From assembly GCA_017627275.1 (NCBI GenBank), contig JAGAHC010000055.1, forward strand, positions 1 through 46,708: 46,708 bases of DNA, read 5' to 3'. Source of the stretch: Lachnospiraceae bacterium. Lineage in GTDB: Bacteria; Bacillota; Clostridia; Lachnospirales; Lachnospiraceae. Below, piece after piece: positions 25,690 to 32,841 of the stretch (positions are counted from its first letter, which is position 1; each line of letters opens with the position of its first letter). Both the position numbers and the translations under genes were made by a program. Below the pieces are notes generated by a model. That model had not been told where the DNA came from. It worked only from the letters and a program-made list of their open reading frames with translations, and searched no databases.

Positions 25690-26489
25690 GCTATGGGAAT
25701 GTCCTCATTCTTATATACGTAGTAGCCGTCCAAGAGCACCAGCTTTTCATAGCCGTACTCCTCCAGCGCGCCGTCGATCGGTTTGGCCGCATTTAAGACC
25801 ACGAACCGGCACTCATCCGCCAGCAGCGCCTCCGCGAGTTTTTCCGCGTCGATTGTTTCCTTCTCTTCCATCTCCGCATAGACCGGGTTTTCAAATCCCC
25901 AGCGCTCCACCATCATCTCGCGTCCGAAGGAGAGGCGGATGTGTGTGGTGTATTGTCTGACGTAATGCACGTGCTCGCTCGGGAAAGCCGCCTGGATATT
26001 CCTGCTGCCGTCTGCCTGCGATTCGATGTAGTCGCAGAGGTTGATGACGGTCTGCGGCAGGTGCAGACGGTTCTCGGCCGGCGTGATGTGGATGTTGTTG
26101 TAGGTGTATCGTCCGCCGGAAGCGATGAGGATCACACAGACGAGGAGGACAAGGATCGTCTCCGTCCCTTCGAACCTCTTCCCCCTTCCTTCTTTGGCCG
26201 TCTTTTCCGCCTGCTGCGCAAGCAGCACGGACGCATAGGCGATCGTCGCCGTCATCGGCATCATCCACGCCAGCCGGTAATAGGTCTCCGGCCCATCCAG
26301 CTTCCGATAGATCGTGAAGCTTACCGGAAACAGAAAGAACGCAAAGATCACCAGCGGAAAGATCCCAAGCAGCACAACACTTTTGGTGTCTTTCCGTTTC
26401 CAGAGCAGGAACAGCAGCGCCGCCGCATAAAACAGGAGGAGCCACCGGTCCGCATTATACAGTTGAAGGATGGATAAAATCTCTCTCAT
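25686..26489 (-). CDS. Membrane protein with C-terminal extracytoplasmic domain
   Basis: A 267-residue protein with about four N-terminal hydrophobic helices (for example LLLFYAAALLFLLW, VVLLGIFPLVIFAFFLFPV and LVLLVCVILIASG) and a soluble tail from about residue 130 that is rich in Asp, Glu and Tyr (QTVINLCDYIES, ADECRFVVLN). This is the arrangement expected for the C-terminal half of a large polytopic membrane glycosyltransferase-like protein. It is in the same reading frame as the upstream membrane protein, separated by two in-frame stop codons (TAA at 26508, TGA at 26496). The two may be halves of one ancestral protein of about 630 residues. Function unknown. Confidence 0.6.
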   Translation of the reverse strand: MREILSILQLYNADRWLLLFYAAALLFLLWKRKDTKSVVLLGIFPLVIFAFFLFPVSFTIYRKLDGPETYYRLAWMMPMTATIAYASVLLAQQAEKTAKEGRGKRFEGTETILVLLVCVILIASGGRYTYNNIHITPAENRLHLPQTVINLCDYIESQADGSRNIQAAFPSEHVHYVRQYTTHIRLSFGREMMVERWGFENPVYAEMEEKETIDAEKLAEALLADECRFVVLNAAKPIDGALEEYGYEKLVLLDGYYVYKNEDIPIA

Positions 26490-26507
26490 TCTCTGTCAGC
26501 ACATCCT

Positions 26508-27611
26508 TTACCGCAGCACAAAAAACAGGATCAGGTAGATCGCGGCCGGAAGAAGCGGCAAGATCATCTCCCAAAGGACGCGGACGTTTTTCTCTCCCGT
26601 TTCTTTCCATCTGACCCCCATGACCGCGAGACTCCCCGCGCACACAAGCGCGATCAACAGGGCCGGCGCCATGGACGTAAAGAGGCCCGACGCCCCCGCA
26701 AGCAAAAACAGAAACACGGAAACGAACCGCCTCTCTTCCTTTTCCCTTGCCTGTGCCATCCACAGGAGGGCGAGCATCCCGCAGGGAAGGACGAAGTTCG
26801 CAAGCAGGCTCTTTCCCTGCCAGGTCCTTGTCAACAGGAAGGTCTCCGGGGTATAGATGGAGGTGTTCCCGAACAGGATCAGCGTCATCACGATGACCAT
26901 AAAGGCGGAAAGCCTTCTGTCGGAGAGCATCGTCCTGTTCTGTGCGCTAAAAAGGGCCCTTGCGATTTCCAGGTATACGAGCAGGGTCAGCGGGATGAAC
27001 ACGAGGGGGATAAAGCTGTGCGCGACGATTGTCGGGTGCGTCTGAGACGCCCTGGCTGCATGCGCGATCCACATGGGAAACATCGCGAGCGCATGGCGGA
27101 AATCCACCTCCGTCGTGATGCCCGTATAGGGAAGGTAGCGGTACATCGTCTCTGTCTGCCAGGTGAGGACCGACTGCGTCACATAATAGGCATCGTCCCC
27201 GTCAAAGGAAGCCCGCGTATAAGACATATACAATACAAAGAACAACAGGCCCGCGAAGGCGGCCGTCAGGATCAGCGCCGTAGGCTCCGTCTCCGGTTTT
27301 TTCCATATTTTTGCGTCGGGCACAAAGCCGTCTCTTTTTTTGACCATGACGAAGACGGCCCCGAACAGGAGCAGCGCGCACAGGGCTTCAAACACGAGCG
27401 ATAAAAGCGCAAAGTCTCCCAGCCATGTGAACAGAAGGACCGGGATCCCCGTCACTTCAAATAAGAAGAAATGCACAAGGAAGCCTGTGATGCAAAGTCT
27501 TGCAAACGTCCTTTTTTCCGCAGGCAAAATCAGGCAGGGGAGGATGCCCGACAGGACCGGTACCCCTACCAGCCATATGAATAAAACCGTTAACTTTAAC
27601 AAAGCCGGCAT
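26508..27611 (-). CDS. Polytopic membrane protein, DUF6077-like, first gene of glycan operon
   Basis: A 367-residue protein with about ten hydrophobic helices and extracytoplasmic loops carrying YMSYTRASFDGDDAYYVTQS and TGITTEVDFRHALAMFPMWI. The Asp-rich loop followed by many helices looks like GT-C-type membrane transferases and like the DUF6077 family, both recalled by pattern only. It could act on polysaccharide or polyprenyl-linked sugars outside the membrane. It is the first gene of the long minus-strand operon. The ATG is preceded by TTTTAAGGT with poor spacing; AAAGGA lies about 16 bases further up. Confidence 0.6.
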   Translation of the reverse strand: MPALLKLTVLFIWLVGVPVLSGILPCLILPAEKRTFARLCITGFLVHFFLFEVTGIPVLLFTWLGDFALLSLVFEALCALLLFGAVFVMVKKRDGFVPDAKIWKKPETEPTALILTAAFAGLLFFVLYMSYTRASFDGDDAYYVTQSVLTWQTETMYRYLPYTGITTEVDFRHALAMFPMWIAHAARASQTHPTIVAHSFIPLVFIPLTLLVYLEIARALFSAQNRTMLSDRRLSAFMVIVMTLILFGNTSIYTPETFLLTRTWQGKSLLANFVLPCGMLALLWMAQAREKEERRFVSVFLFLLAGASGLFTSMAPALLIALVCAGSLAVMGVRWKETGEKNVRVLWEMILPLLPAAIYLILFFVLR

Positions 27612-27676
27612 ACCTTAAAACCGCCGTCCTTTCCACGTTTTTATTCTTTCTCCAGTTTAGCCTATGGGCGGTATTC

Positions 27677-27692
27677 TGTCTATACATAGACA
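27677..27692. promoter_or_regulatory. 16-bp palindrome between divergent glycan operon and FAD oxidoreductase
   Basis: TGTCTAT-AC-ATAGACA is a perfect inverted repeat with 7-bp arms in the 185-base divergent region. On the minus strand TTTAAC (27710-27715) with TATAGA (27687-27692) at 17-base spacing, or TAGACA with TAAACT, are candidate promoters for the operon. The palindrome overlaps these, so it may be an operator. No known consensus was recognised. Confidence 0.4.
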
Positions 27693-27796
27693 TTTTGCTG
27701 TGTTAAACTCTAGATATAGGGTAGGCAGACCATCGCCCTTTGTTTTTTGTGTGTATAAAACCGACAACTCATAAAACAGATCACGAGGGGATCACC

Positions 27797-29374
27797 ATGA
27801 AAAAGGCATTGATCATCGGCGGCGGACCGGCAGGACTGACAGCGGCATACGAGCTTCTGACAAAGTCAGACGAATATGAGGTCGTCGTCTTCGAAGAATC
27901 CGAAAAATTCGGCGGCATTTCGCGCACGGTCGAGCACAACGGCAACCGCATGGATATGGGCGGGCATCGTTTCTTCACCAAGGTCCCGGAAGTCAATGCG
28001 TGGTGGGATCACATGCTCCCCAGGCAGGGCGCTCCCTCGATGGACGATCTGCTTCTGCAGAGAAACGTGACACTGACCGCAGGCGGTCCCGATCCGCAGA
28101 CGGAAGACCGGGTCATGCTCCGCCGGAACCGCGTTTCCCGCATCTTCTTCAACCGCAAGTTTTTTGATTATCCGATCTCCTTAAAGCCGGAGACCTTCTC
28201 CAACATGGGGCTTTTGACCACCATCGTCGCCGGTTTTTCCTATCTGAAGGCGATGCTCTTCAAGCGCGAGGAGAAGTCCCTGGAAGACTTCTATATCAAT
28301 CGCTTCGGCAAGAAGCTGTATTCCATGTTTTTTGAACACTACACGGAGAATCTCTGGGGACGCCATCCCAGCCAGATCGACCCTTCCTGGGGCGCGCAGC
28401 GCGTCAAGGGCGTATCCGTGATGGCGGTTCTGACGAACGCGATCGCGAAGCAGTTTGGGAAAAAGGACCGTAAGGTCGAGACTTCCCTGATCGAAGAATT
28501 CAGCTATCCGAAGCTCGGCCCGGGACAACTCTGGGACGTCACCGCGGAAGAGATCCGCAAAAAGGGCGGCACCATTTTAACCGGTGCCAAAGTCACAAAG
28601 ATCCACAAGGACGGTGACAACAAACTGACCGGCGTAAGCTATGAGCAGAACGGGCAGGAGGTCACGATGGAGGGCGATATCGTCATCAGCTCCATGCCGA
28701 TCAAAGACCTCGTCGCCGGCATGAACGACGTGCCGGAAGGACCGGCCGCCATTGCGGCAGGCCTCCCCTACCGCGACTACATGACCGTGGGCGTGCTGAT
28801 CCCGCATCTGAATCTGGAGAATAAGACGAAATTCAAGACGGTCGGCAACATCGTGCCCGACAACTGGGTCTACGTCCATGACCGCACCGTGCAGATGGGC
28901 CGTTTCCAGATCTACAACAACTGGTCTCCCTACCTGATCCGCGATCTCGAGCATACCGTCTGGATGGGACTGGAATACTTCTGCAACGAGGGCGACGCCC
29001 TCTGGAGCATGACGGATGAGGAGTTTGCAAAACTCGGGATCCGCGAGATGATCACCATTCACCTGATCGACAAGGAAGAAGACGTCATGGACTATCACGT
29101 GGAGCGCGTGAAGAAGGCTTATCCCGCCTACTTCGATACCTATGCGCAGATGGATGAGCTCCGGACGTATCTGGATTCCATTCCGAACCTCTTCTGTGTC
29201 GGCCGCAACGGCCAGCACCGCTACAACAACATCGACCACTCGATGTGCACCGCCTTCGAGGCCGTCAAAGACATCCTCGCGGGAACCACGGACCGCAGCA
29301 ACGTCTGGAACGTCAATACGGAACAGGAATACCACGAAGAGAAAGAATCGTCAGAAGAAGTGGAAGTAGACTAA
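27797..29374 (+). CDS. FAD-dependent amine-oxidase/UDP-galactopyranose-mutase-like oxidoreductase
   Basis: A 525-residue flavoprotein-type protein. It starts [20 protein letters not shown] (FAD-binding GxGxxG), with [18 protein letters not shown] (second FAD contact) and a C-terminal [35 protein letters not shown] occurs in mid-protein. The pattern resembles a branch of the protoporphyrinogen-oxidase/UDP-galactopyranose-mutase superfamily whose members lie beside glycan genes. The reaction is unknown; a sugar-modifying or sugar-opening flavoprotein is an inference from context. The start at 27797 follows CACGAGGGGATCACC; an upstream in-frame extension is not supported by a ribosome site. It is divergent to the glycan operon and ends in a strong bidirectional terminator. 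Confidence 0.8.
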   Translation: MKKALIIGGGPAGLTAAYELLTKSDEYEVVVFEESEKFGGISRTVEHNGNRMDMGGHRFFTKVPEVNAWWDHMLPRQGAPSMDDLLLQRNVTLTAGGPDPQTEDRVMLRRNRVSRIFFNRKFFDYPISLKPETFSNMGLLTTIVAGFSYLKAMLFKREEKSLEDFYINRFGKKLYSMFFEHYTENLWGRHPSQIDPSWGAQRVKGVSVMAVLTNAIAKQFGKKDRKVETSLIEEFSYPKLGPGQLWDVTAEEIRKKGGTILTGAKVTKIHKDGDNKLTGVSYEQNGQEVTMEGDIVISSMPIKDLVAGMNDVPEGPAAIAAGLPYRDYMTVGVLIPHLNLENKTKFKTVGNIVPDNWVYVHDRTVQMGRFQIYNNWSPYLIRDLEHTVWMGLEYFCNEGDALWSMTDEEFAKLGIREMITIHLIDKEEDVMDYHVERVKKAYPAYFDTYAQMDELRTYLDSIPNLFCVGRNGQHRYNNIDHSMCTAFEAVKDILAGTTDRSNVWNVNTEQEYHEEKESSEEVEVD

Positions 29375-29400
29375 AAAAAAGGAACCACCATCCTTTTTTT
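29374..29400. terminator. Bidirectional A/T-flanked hairpin terminator
   Basis: AAAAAAAGGA (29374-29383) pairs with TCCTTTTTTT (29391-29400) around a 7-base loop. It lies directly after the FAD oxidoreductase stop and before the stop of the convergent small gene. It starts with AAAGGAACCAC, the same core seen in the terminators at 39032, 39071 and 45498. Confidence 0.7.
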
Positions 29401-29587
29401 AAACCTCTTCCAGGTCCTCTAACGCGTAATCGAAAATAATGTCCTGCAGAGTCGCGCCCTCCGGCCAGTCAATGAGCTCCACGAGGTAGCGCGGCTTTTC
29501 AAATCCGCCGTAGATCGGCACGATATCCAGTACCTTGGCGAGTTTTCCGTTTTCTTTGATACGTACCTTGTCAAATATCTGGATCAT
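29399..29587 (-). CDS. 62-residue protein of unknown function, beta-barrel-like
   Basis: Starts at ATG 29587 after GCAGGGGGAGAAAAAAG; a 14-codon upstream extension is unsupported. The sequence begins MIQIFDKVRIKENGKLAKVLDI, a KOW/SH3-like alternation of charged and hydrophobic residues, and continues PIYGGFEKPRYLVELI, ending in an acidic helix-like DYALEDLEEV. No cysteines or membrane segments. It may bind RNA, DNA or protein, but this is a guess. It is divergent to the zur-znu operon. A promoter, TTGTAA (29655-29660 on the minus strand) and TATCCT (29632-29637), is spaced by 17 bases. Confidence 0.65.
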   Translation of the reverse strand: MIQIFDKVRIKENGKLAKVLDIVPIYGGFEKPRYLVELIDWPEGATLQDIIFDYALEDLEEV

Positions 29588-29606
29588 CTTTTTTCTCCCC
29601 CTGCTA

Positions 29607-29629
29607 TTGTTGACATTTCTTGTCCACAA
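29607..29629. repeat. Imperfect inverted repeat upstream of the 62-residue gene
   Basis: TTGTTGACA (29607-29615) and TGTCCACAA (29621-29629) are inverted copies with one mismatch and a 5-base spacer. They sit just after the -10 of the minus-strand promoter, where an operator or leader hairpin would act. No known consensus recognised. Confidence 0.35.
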
Positions 29630-29631
29630 TT

Positions 29632-29660
29632 AGGATACCATGTTTTTCTTTTCTTTACAA
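29632..29660 (-). promoter_or_regulatory. Candidate promoter of the 62-residue gene
   Basis: Minus-strand TTGTAA (29655-29660) and TATCCT (29632-29637) are separated by exactly 17 bases, 44 bases or more before the gene start. Confidence 0.5.
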
Positions 29661-29669
29661 GGTCTTTTG

Positions 29670-29692
29670 AATTTGAAAATAATTCTCAAATT
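29670..29692. promoter_or_regulatory. Upstream Fur-family (Zur) box
   Basis: The 7-1-7 core TGAAAAT-A-ATTCTCA (29674-29688) has one mismatch between its arms and extends to AATTTGA and TCAAATT outside. It lies just upstream of the -35 of the zur promoter. Confidence 0.6.
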
Positions 29693-29694
29693 GC

Positions 29695-29724
29695 TGGACA
29701 AGTCCCTCCTCCTTCCTTTATAAT
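29695..29724 (+). promoter_or_regulatory. Promoter of the zur-znuACB operon
   Basis: TGGACA (29695-29700) and TATAAT (29719-29724) are separated by 18 bases, 36 bases before the GTG start of the Fur-type gene. Confidence 0.7.
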
Positions 29725-29739
29725 TGAGAACTGTTCTCA
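29725..29739. promoter_or_regulatory. Downstream Fur-family (Zur) box
   Basis: TGAGAAC-T-GTTCTCA is a perfect 7-1-7 palindrome directly after the -10, so it covers the transcription start. Its geometry matches Fur/Zur/PerR operators. Binding of the zur gene product here would give autoregulation. Confidence 0.68.
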
Positions 29740-29760
29740 TATTTTGAGAGGAGGCTTCGT

Positions 29761-30222
29761 GTGAATATACGACCGAAATACAAGACCAAACAGCGTGAGA
29801 TCCTGCTTTCCTACCTGCAGGCTGCGTCGGGGGGACACATTACCGCCAGCGACGTCTGCGAATACTTCAGGAAACAGGGCGCGTCCATCGGACAGGCTAC
29901 CGTTTACCGGCAGCTGGAGTCTCTCGTGGACGAGGGTCTGGTCAACAAGTACATCATCGACAGCAACTCGCCGGCTTGTTTTGAATACGTAGGCAAAGAC
30001 GCCCACGAGGAAGGCGAGGTCTGCTTTCACTGCAAATGTGAGAAGTGCGGGAAGCTGATCCATCTGCACTGTGATGAGCTGGAGGCGATCAAGGATCATC
30101 TTTCCGGCGAGCACCACTTCCAGCTGGATCCGCTGCGGACCGTGTTTTACGGGATCTGCGAGGAATGCCGAAAGGCTCTCTCCTCCGGTGACGCCCCTGC
30201 GGGATCCTCTGATCAGAATTAG
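29761..30222 (+). CDS. zur: Fur-family metal-sensing regulator, probably Zur
   Basis: A 153-residue Fur-type repressor with an N-terminal winged helix (about 1-75; ASDVCEYFRKQGASIGQATVYRQ split over helix-turn-helix) and a metal-binding dimerisation domain. That domain carries two CxxC pairs, C93-C96 (CEKC) and C133-C136 (CEEC), forming the structural zinc site, plus a His-rich HLHCDEL region. Family members are metal-dependent repressors. Its place as the first gene of an operon with znuA, znuC and znuB makes it Zur-like rather than Fur or PerR. The start is GTG at 29761 following GAGAGGAGGCTTC. Two 7-1-7 boxes flank its promoter. Confidence 0.88.
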   Translation: MNIRPKYKTKQREILLSYLQAASGGHITASDVCEYFRKQGASIGQATVYRQLESLVDEGLVNKYIIDSNSPACFEYVGKDAHEEGEVCFHCKCEKCGKLIHLHCDELEAIKDHLSGEHHFQLDPLRTVFYGICEECRKALSSGDAPAGSSDQN

Positions 30223-30232
30223 AAAGGTTATT

Positions 30233-31282
30233 ATGAAAAGAATCATCGGAATACTGTCGGCCATGCTTTTTATTCTCCTGACACTCGGCGGCTGCGGAAA
30301 CACTGCGGGCTCTGCCCCGGATGCGGCTGCCGGGAAAGAAGGAGATTCTCTCCATATCGTTACCACGATCTTCCCGGAATACGACTGGGTCAGAAACGTG
30401 CTGGGTGAAAACCCGGCCGGCATCACGACCACCTTCCTTCTCGACGCCGGCGTCGATCTGCACAGCTTTCAGCCGGCGGCGGAAGACATCTTAAAGATCT
30501 CCACCTGCGATCTCTTTCTCTATGTCGGAGGAGAATCGGAAGAATGGGTGCAGGATGCGCTGCAGGAAAAAGTAAACGAAAACATGATCGTTCTGAATCT
30601 GCTGGACCTCCTTGGCGAGCGTGTGAAAGAAGAAGAACTGGTGGAGGGGATGCAGGAGGAGGACCACGACCATGAGCATGAGGAAGAGCATGAAGATCCC
30701 TCCGGCGAAGACCATGACCACGATGAGGAACACGCGGAGTATGACGAGCATGTTTGGCTTTCTCTGAAGAATGCCATGGTCCTTGTGGAAGAGATCGAAA
30801 AGGCGATCGCCGCGATGGATCCCGCAAACGAAGCCGTGTACCGCGAAAACGCGGAAGCTTACATTGCTTCTCTTGCCGCCCTCGATCAGCAGTATGCGGA
30901 TATGGTCGCTGCCGCCGAAGGCAAAACGCTCCTGTTCGGAGACCGCTTTCCCTTCCGCTATCTGACGGAGGATTACGGCCTCTCCTACTACGCCGCCTTT
31001 GCGGGGTGCTCTGCCGAGACCGAGGCAAGTTTTGAAACCGTTGTGTTCCTGGCGGAAAAAACGGATGCGCTGAGCCTGCCGGCAGTTCTTACGATCGAAG
31101 GCGGCGACGGAAAGATCGCCGAAACGATCGTGCAGGCAACCACGAAAAAAGACCAGAAGATCCTTACGCTCGACTCCATGCAGTCCACCACGGCGCACGA
31201 CGCGGAATACGGAGCGTCCTATCTCTCGATCATGGAAAACAATTTGCGCGTCATTCAGGAAGCGCTCGGACAGGAGAACTGA
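30233..31282 (+). CDS. znuA: Zinc ABC transporter substrate-binding lipoprotein
   Basis: A 349-residue metal-binding lipoprotein of the ZnuA/AdcA type. The signal peptide ends in a lipobox LTLGGC with Cys21 as the lipid site. A His77-containing DLHSFQP motif and a His/Asp/Glu-rich loop (about 144-173), followed by DEHVW, collect zinc. The usual third His motif is replaced by FGDRFPFRYL, with Asp in the place of the third His. The lipoprotein delivers Zn(II) to the ZnuBC pump. The start at 30233 follows AGAAAGGTTATT, 10 bases after zur. SIP: the protein is anchored to the outer face of the cytoplasmic membrane. Confidence 0.88.
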   Translation: MKRIIGILSAMLFILLTLGGCGNTAGSAPDAAAGKEGDSLHIVTTIFPEYDWVRNVLGENPAGITTTFLLDAGVDLHSFQPAAEDILKISTCDLFLYVGGESEEWVQDALQEKVNENMIVLNLLDLLGERVKEEELVEGMQEEDHDHEHEEEHEDPSGEDHDHDEEHAEYDEHVWLSLKNAMVLVEEIEKAIAAMDPANEAVYRENAEAYIASLAALDQQYADMVAAAEGKTLLFGDRFPFRYLTEDYGLSYYAAFAGCSAETEASFETVVFLAEKTDALSLPAVLTIEGGDGKIAETIVQATTKKDQKILTLDSMQSTTAHDAEYGASYLSIMENNLRVIQEALGQEN

Positions 31283-31284
31283 AC

Positions 31285-31995
31285 ATGGCATTACTGACGG
31301 TCAAAGATCTCTCTCTCGGATACGACGGGCAGGCGATCGCAGAACATTTGAACTTCATCGTGAACGCAGGAGACTATCTGTGTGTGGTGGGAGAAAACGG
31401 CTCCGGAAAAACCACGCTGATGAAGACGCTGCTTCACCTGCAGGAGCCGCTGCACGGCGAGATCCTGACCGGAGAGGAATTGAAGGAAGGCGATATCGGC
31501 TACCTTCCGCAGCAGACCCTTGTGCAAAAAGATTTTCCGGCTTCCGTCGAAGAGATCGTCCTTTCCGGTTTTCAGGGTCGCCTGGGGCTTAGGCCGTTCT
31601 ACAACCGGTCGGAAAAAGAACTCGCGAAAAAGAACATCGAGCGGATGGGGATCGCTCATCTGTCCCGCCGCTGCTACCGGGAACTCTCCGGCGGACAGCA
31701 GCAGCGCGTCCTTCTTGCAAGGGCACTCTGCGCGACCGGCAAGATCCTTCTTCTCGATGAACCCGTGGCGGGCCTTGATCCCATGGTCACGGCGGAAATG
31801 TATCAGTTGATCAAAGACCTGAACAAAGACGGCATTACCATTATCATGATCTCTCACGACATCGGCGCCGCCGTCACCTATTCCTCTCATATCCTCCACA
31901 TCGGAAACACCGTCTTTTTCGGGACGACGGAGGAATACGTGGAAAGTGAAGTCGGCAGATTCTTCCTTACGCAGCAGAAAGGCGGTTTACAATAA
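31285..31995 (+). CDS. znuC: Zinc ABC transporter ATP-binding protein
   Basis: A 236-residue ABC ATPase with Walker A GENGSGKTT near residues 35-43, signature LSGGQQQRVLLARAL and Walker B LLLDEPVAGLDP, then SHD (H-loop). It powers zinc import with ZnuB. The start follows CAGGAGAACTGAAC, which lies inside the end of znuA, giving a 2-base gap. The next gene starts immediately after its stop. Confidence 0.93.
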   Translation: MALLTVKDLSLGYDGQAIAEHLNFIVNAGDYLCVVGENGSGKTTLMKTLLHLQEPLHGEILTGEELKEGDIGYLPQQTLVQKDFPASVEEIVLSGFQGRLGLRPFYNRSEKELAKKNIERMGIAHLSRRCYRELSGGQQQRVLLARALCATGKILLLDEPVAGLDPMVTAEMYQLIKDLNKDGITIIMISHDIGAAVTYSSHILHIGNTVFFGTTEEYVESEVGRFFLTQQKGGLQ

Positions 31996-32841
31996 ATGAT
32001 CGAAAAACTGTTCCTCTACCTGGAATACCCGTTTGTGCGCTACGCGCTCATCGTCGGCGTCCTCATCGCGCTCTGTTCTTCGCTGCTCGGGGTGACGCTC
32101 GTCCTGAAGCGCTTTTCCTTTATCGGCGACGGCCTCTCGCACGTGGCCTTCGGCGCCATCGCGATCGCAAGCGTCCTCAACCTCACGAACGAGATGCTCC
32201 TCGTCCTGCCGGTCACGATCCTCAGCGCCATCCTCCTGCTTCGTACCGGTGCGCGCACACAGATCAAGGGTGACGCGGCCATTGCCATGATCTCCGTTGC
32301 TTCTCTTGCGCTCGGTTATCTTCTGATGAACCTGTTTTCGACTTCCTCCAACCTGTCCGGAGATGTCTGCAGCACGCTCTTCGGCTCGACTTCCATCCTG
32401 ACCCTCTCCGGCAGGGAAGTCGTTCTCTGCGTGGTTTTGTCCGTCGTCGTCCTTGCCATCTTTATTCTCTTTTACAACAAGATCTTTGCCGTTACCTTTG
32501 ACGAAGATTTTTCCAGGACGACCGGCATGAGAACCGATTCCTACAATCTTCTCATCGCCGTTGTCATCGCCGTGATCATCGTCCTGGCGATGAACCTGGT
32601 CGGCTCCCTTCTGATCTCCGCGCTGGTGATCTTTCCGGCGCTGTCTTCCATGCGCCTGTTCAAAAGCTTCCGCATGGTCACCGTCAGCTCCGCGGTTTTA
32701 TCGGTGTTCTGTGCCTTCTTCGGGATCGTCATTTCGATCCTTGCCGGCACACCGGTCGGTTCCACCATCGTTGCGGTCGATGTTCTCGCCTTTCTTCTCT
32801 GCTATAGTATAGGAAGAGCAACGGGAGGACTTGCAGCATGA
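31996..32841 (+). CDS. znuB: Zinc ABC transporter permease
   Basis: A 281-residue membrane permease of the ABC-3 (ZnuB) family with about 8-9 helices. VTLVLKRFSFIGDGLSHVAF is a family hallmark near residue 35, and VGSLLISALVIFPAL lies in the second half. It forms the membrane channel for Zn(II) with ZnuC. It follows znuC without a gap. Its last codons overlap the next gene by 4 bases (ATGA). Confidence 0.93.
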   Translation: MIEKLFLYLEYPFVRYALIVGVLIALCSSLLGVTLVLKRFSFIGDGLSHVAFGAIAIASVLNLTNEMLLVLPVTILSAILLLRTGARTQIKGDAAIAMISVASLALGYLLMNLFSTSSNLSGDVCSTLFGSTSILTLSGREVVLCVVLSVVVLAIFILFYNKIFAVTFDEDFSRTTGMRTDSYNLLIAVVIAVIIVLAMNLVGSLLISALVIFPALSSMRLFKSFRMVTVSSAVLSVFCAFFGIVISILAGTPVGSTIVAVDVLAFLLCYSIGRATGGLAA

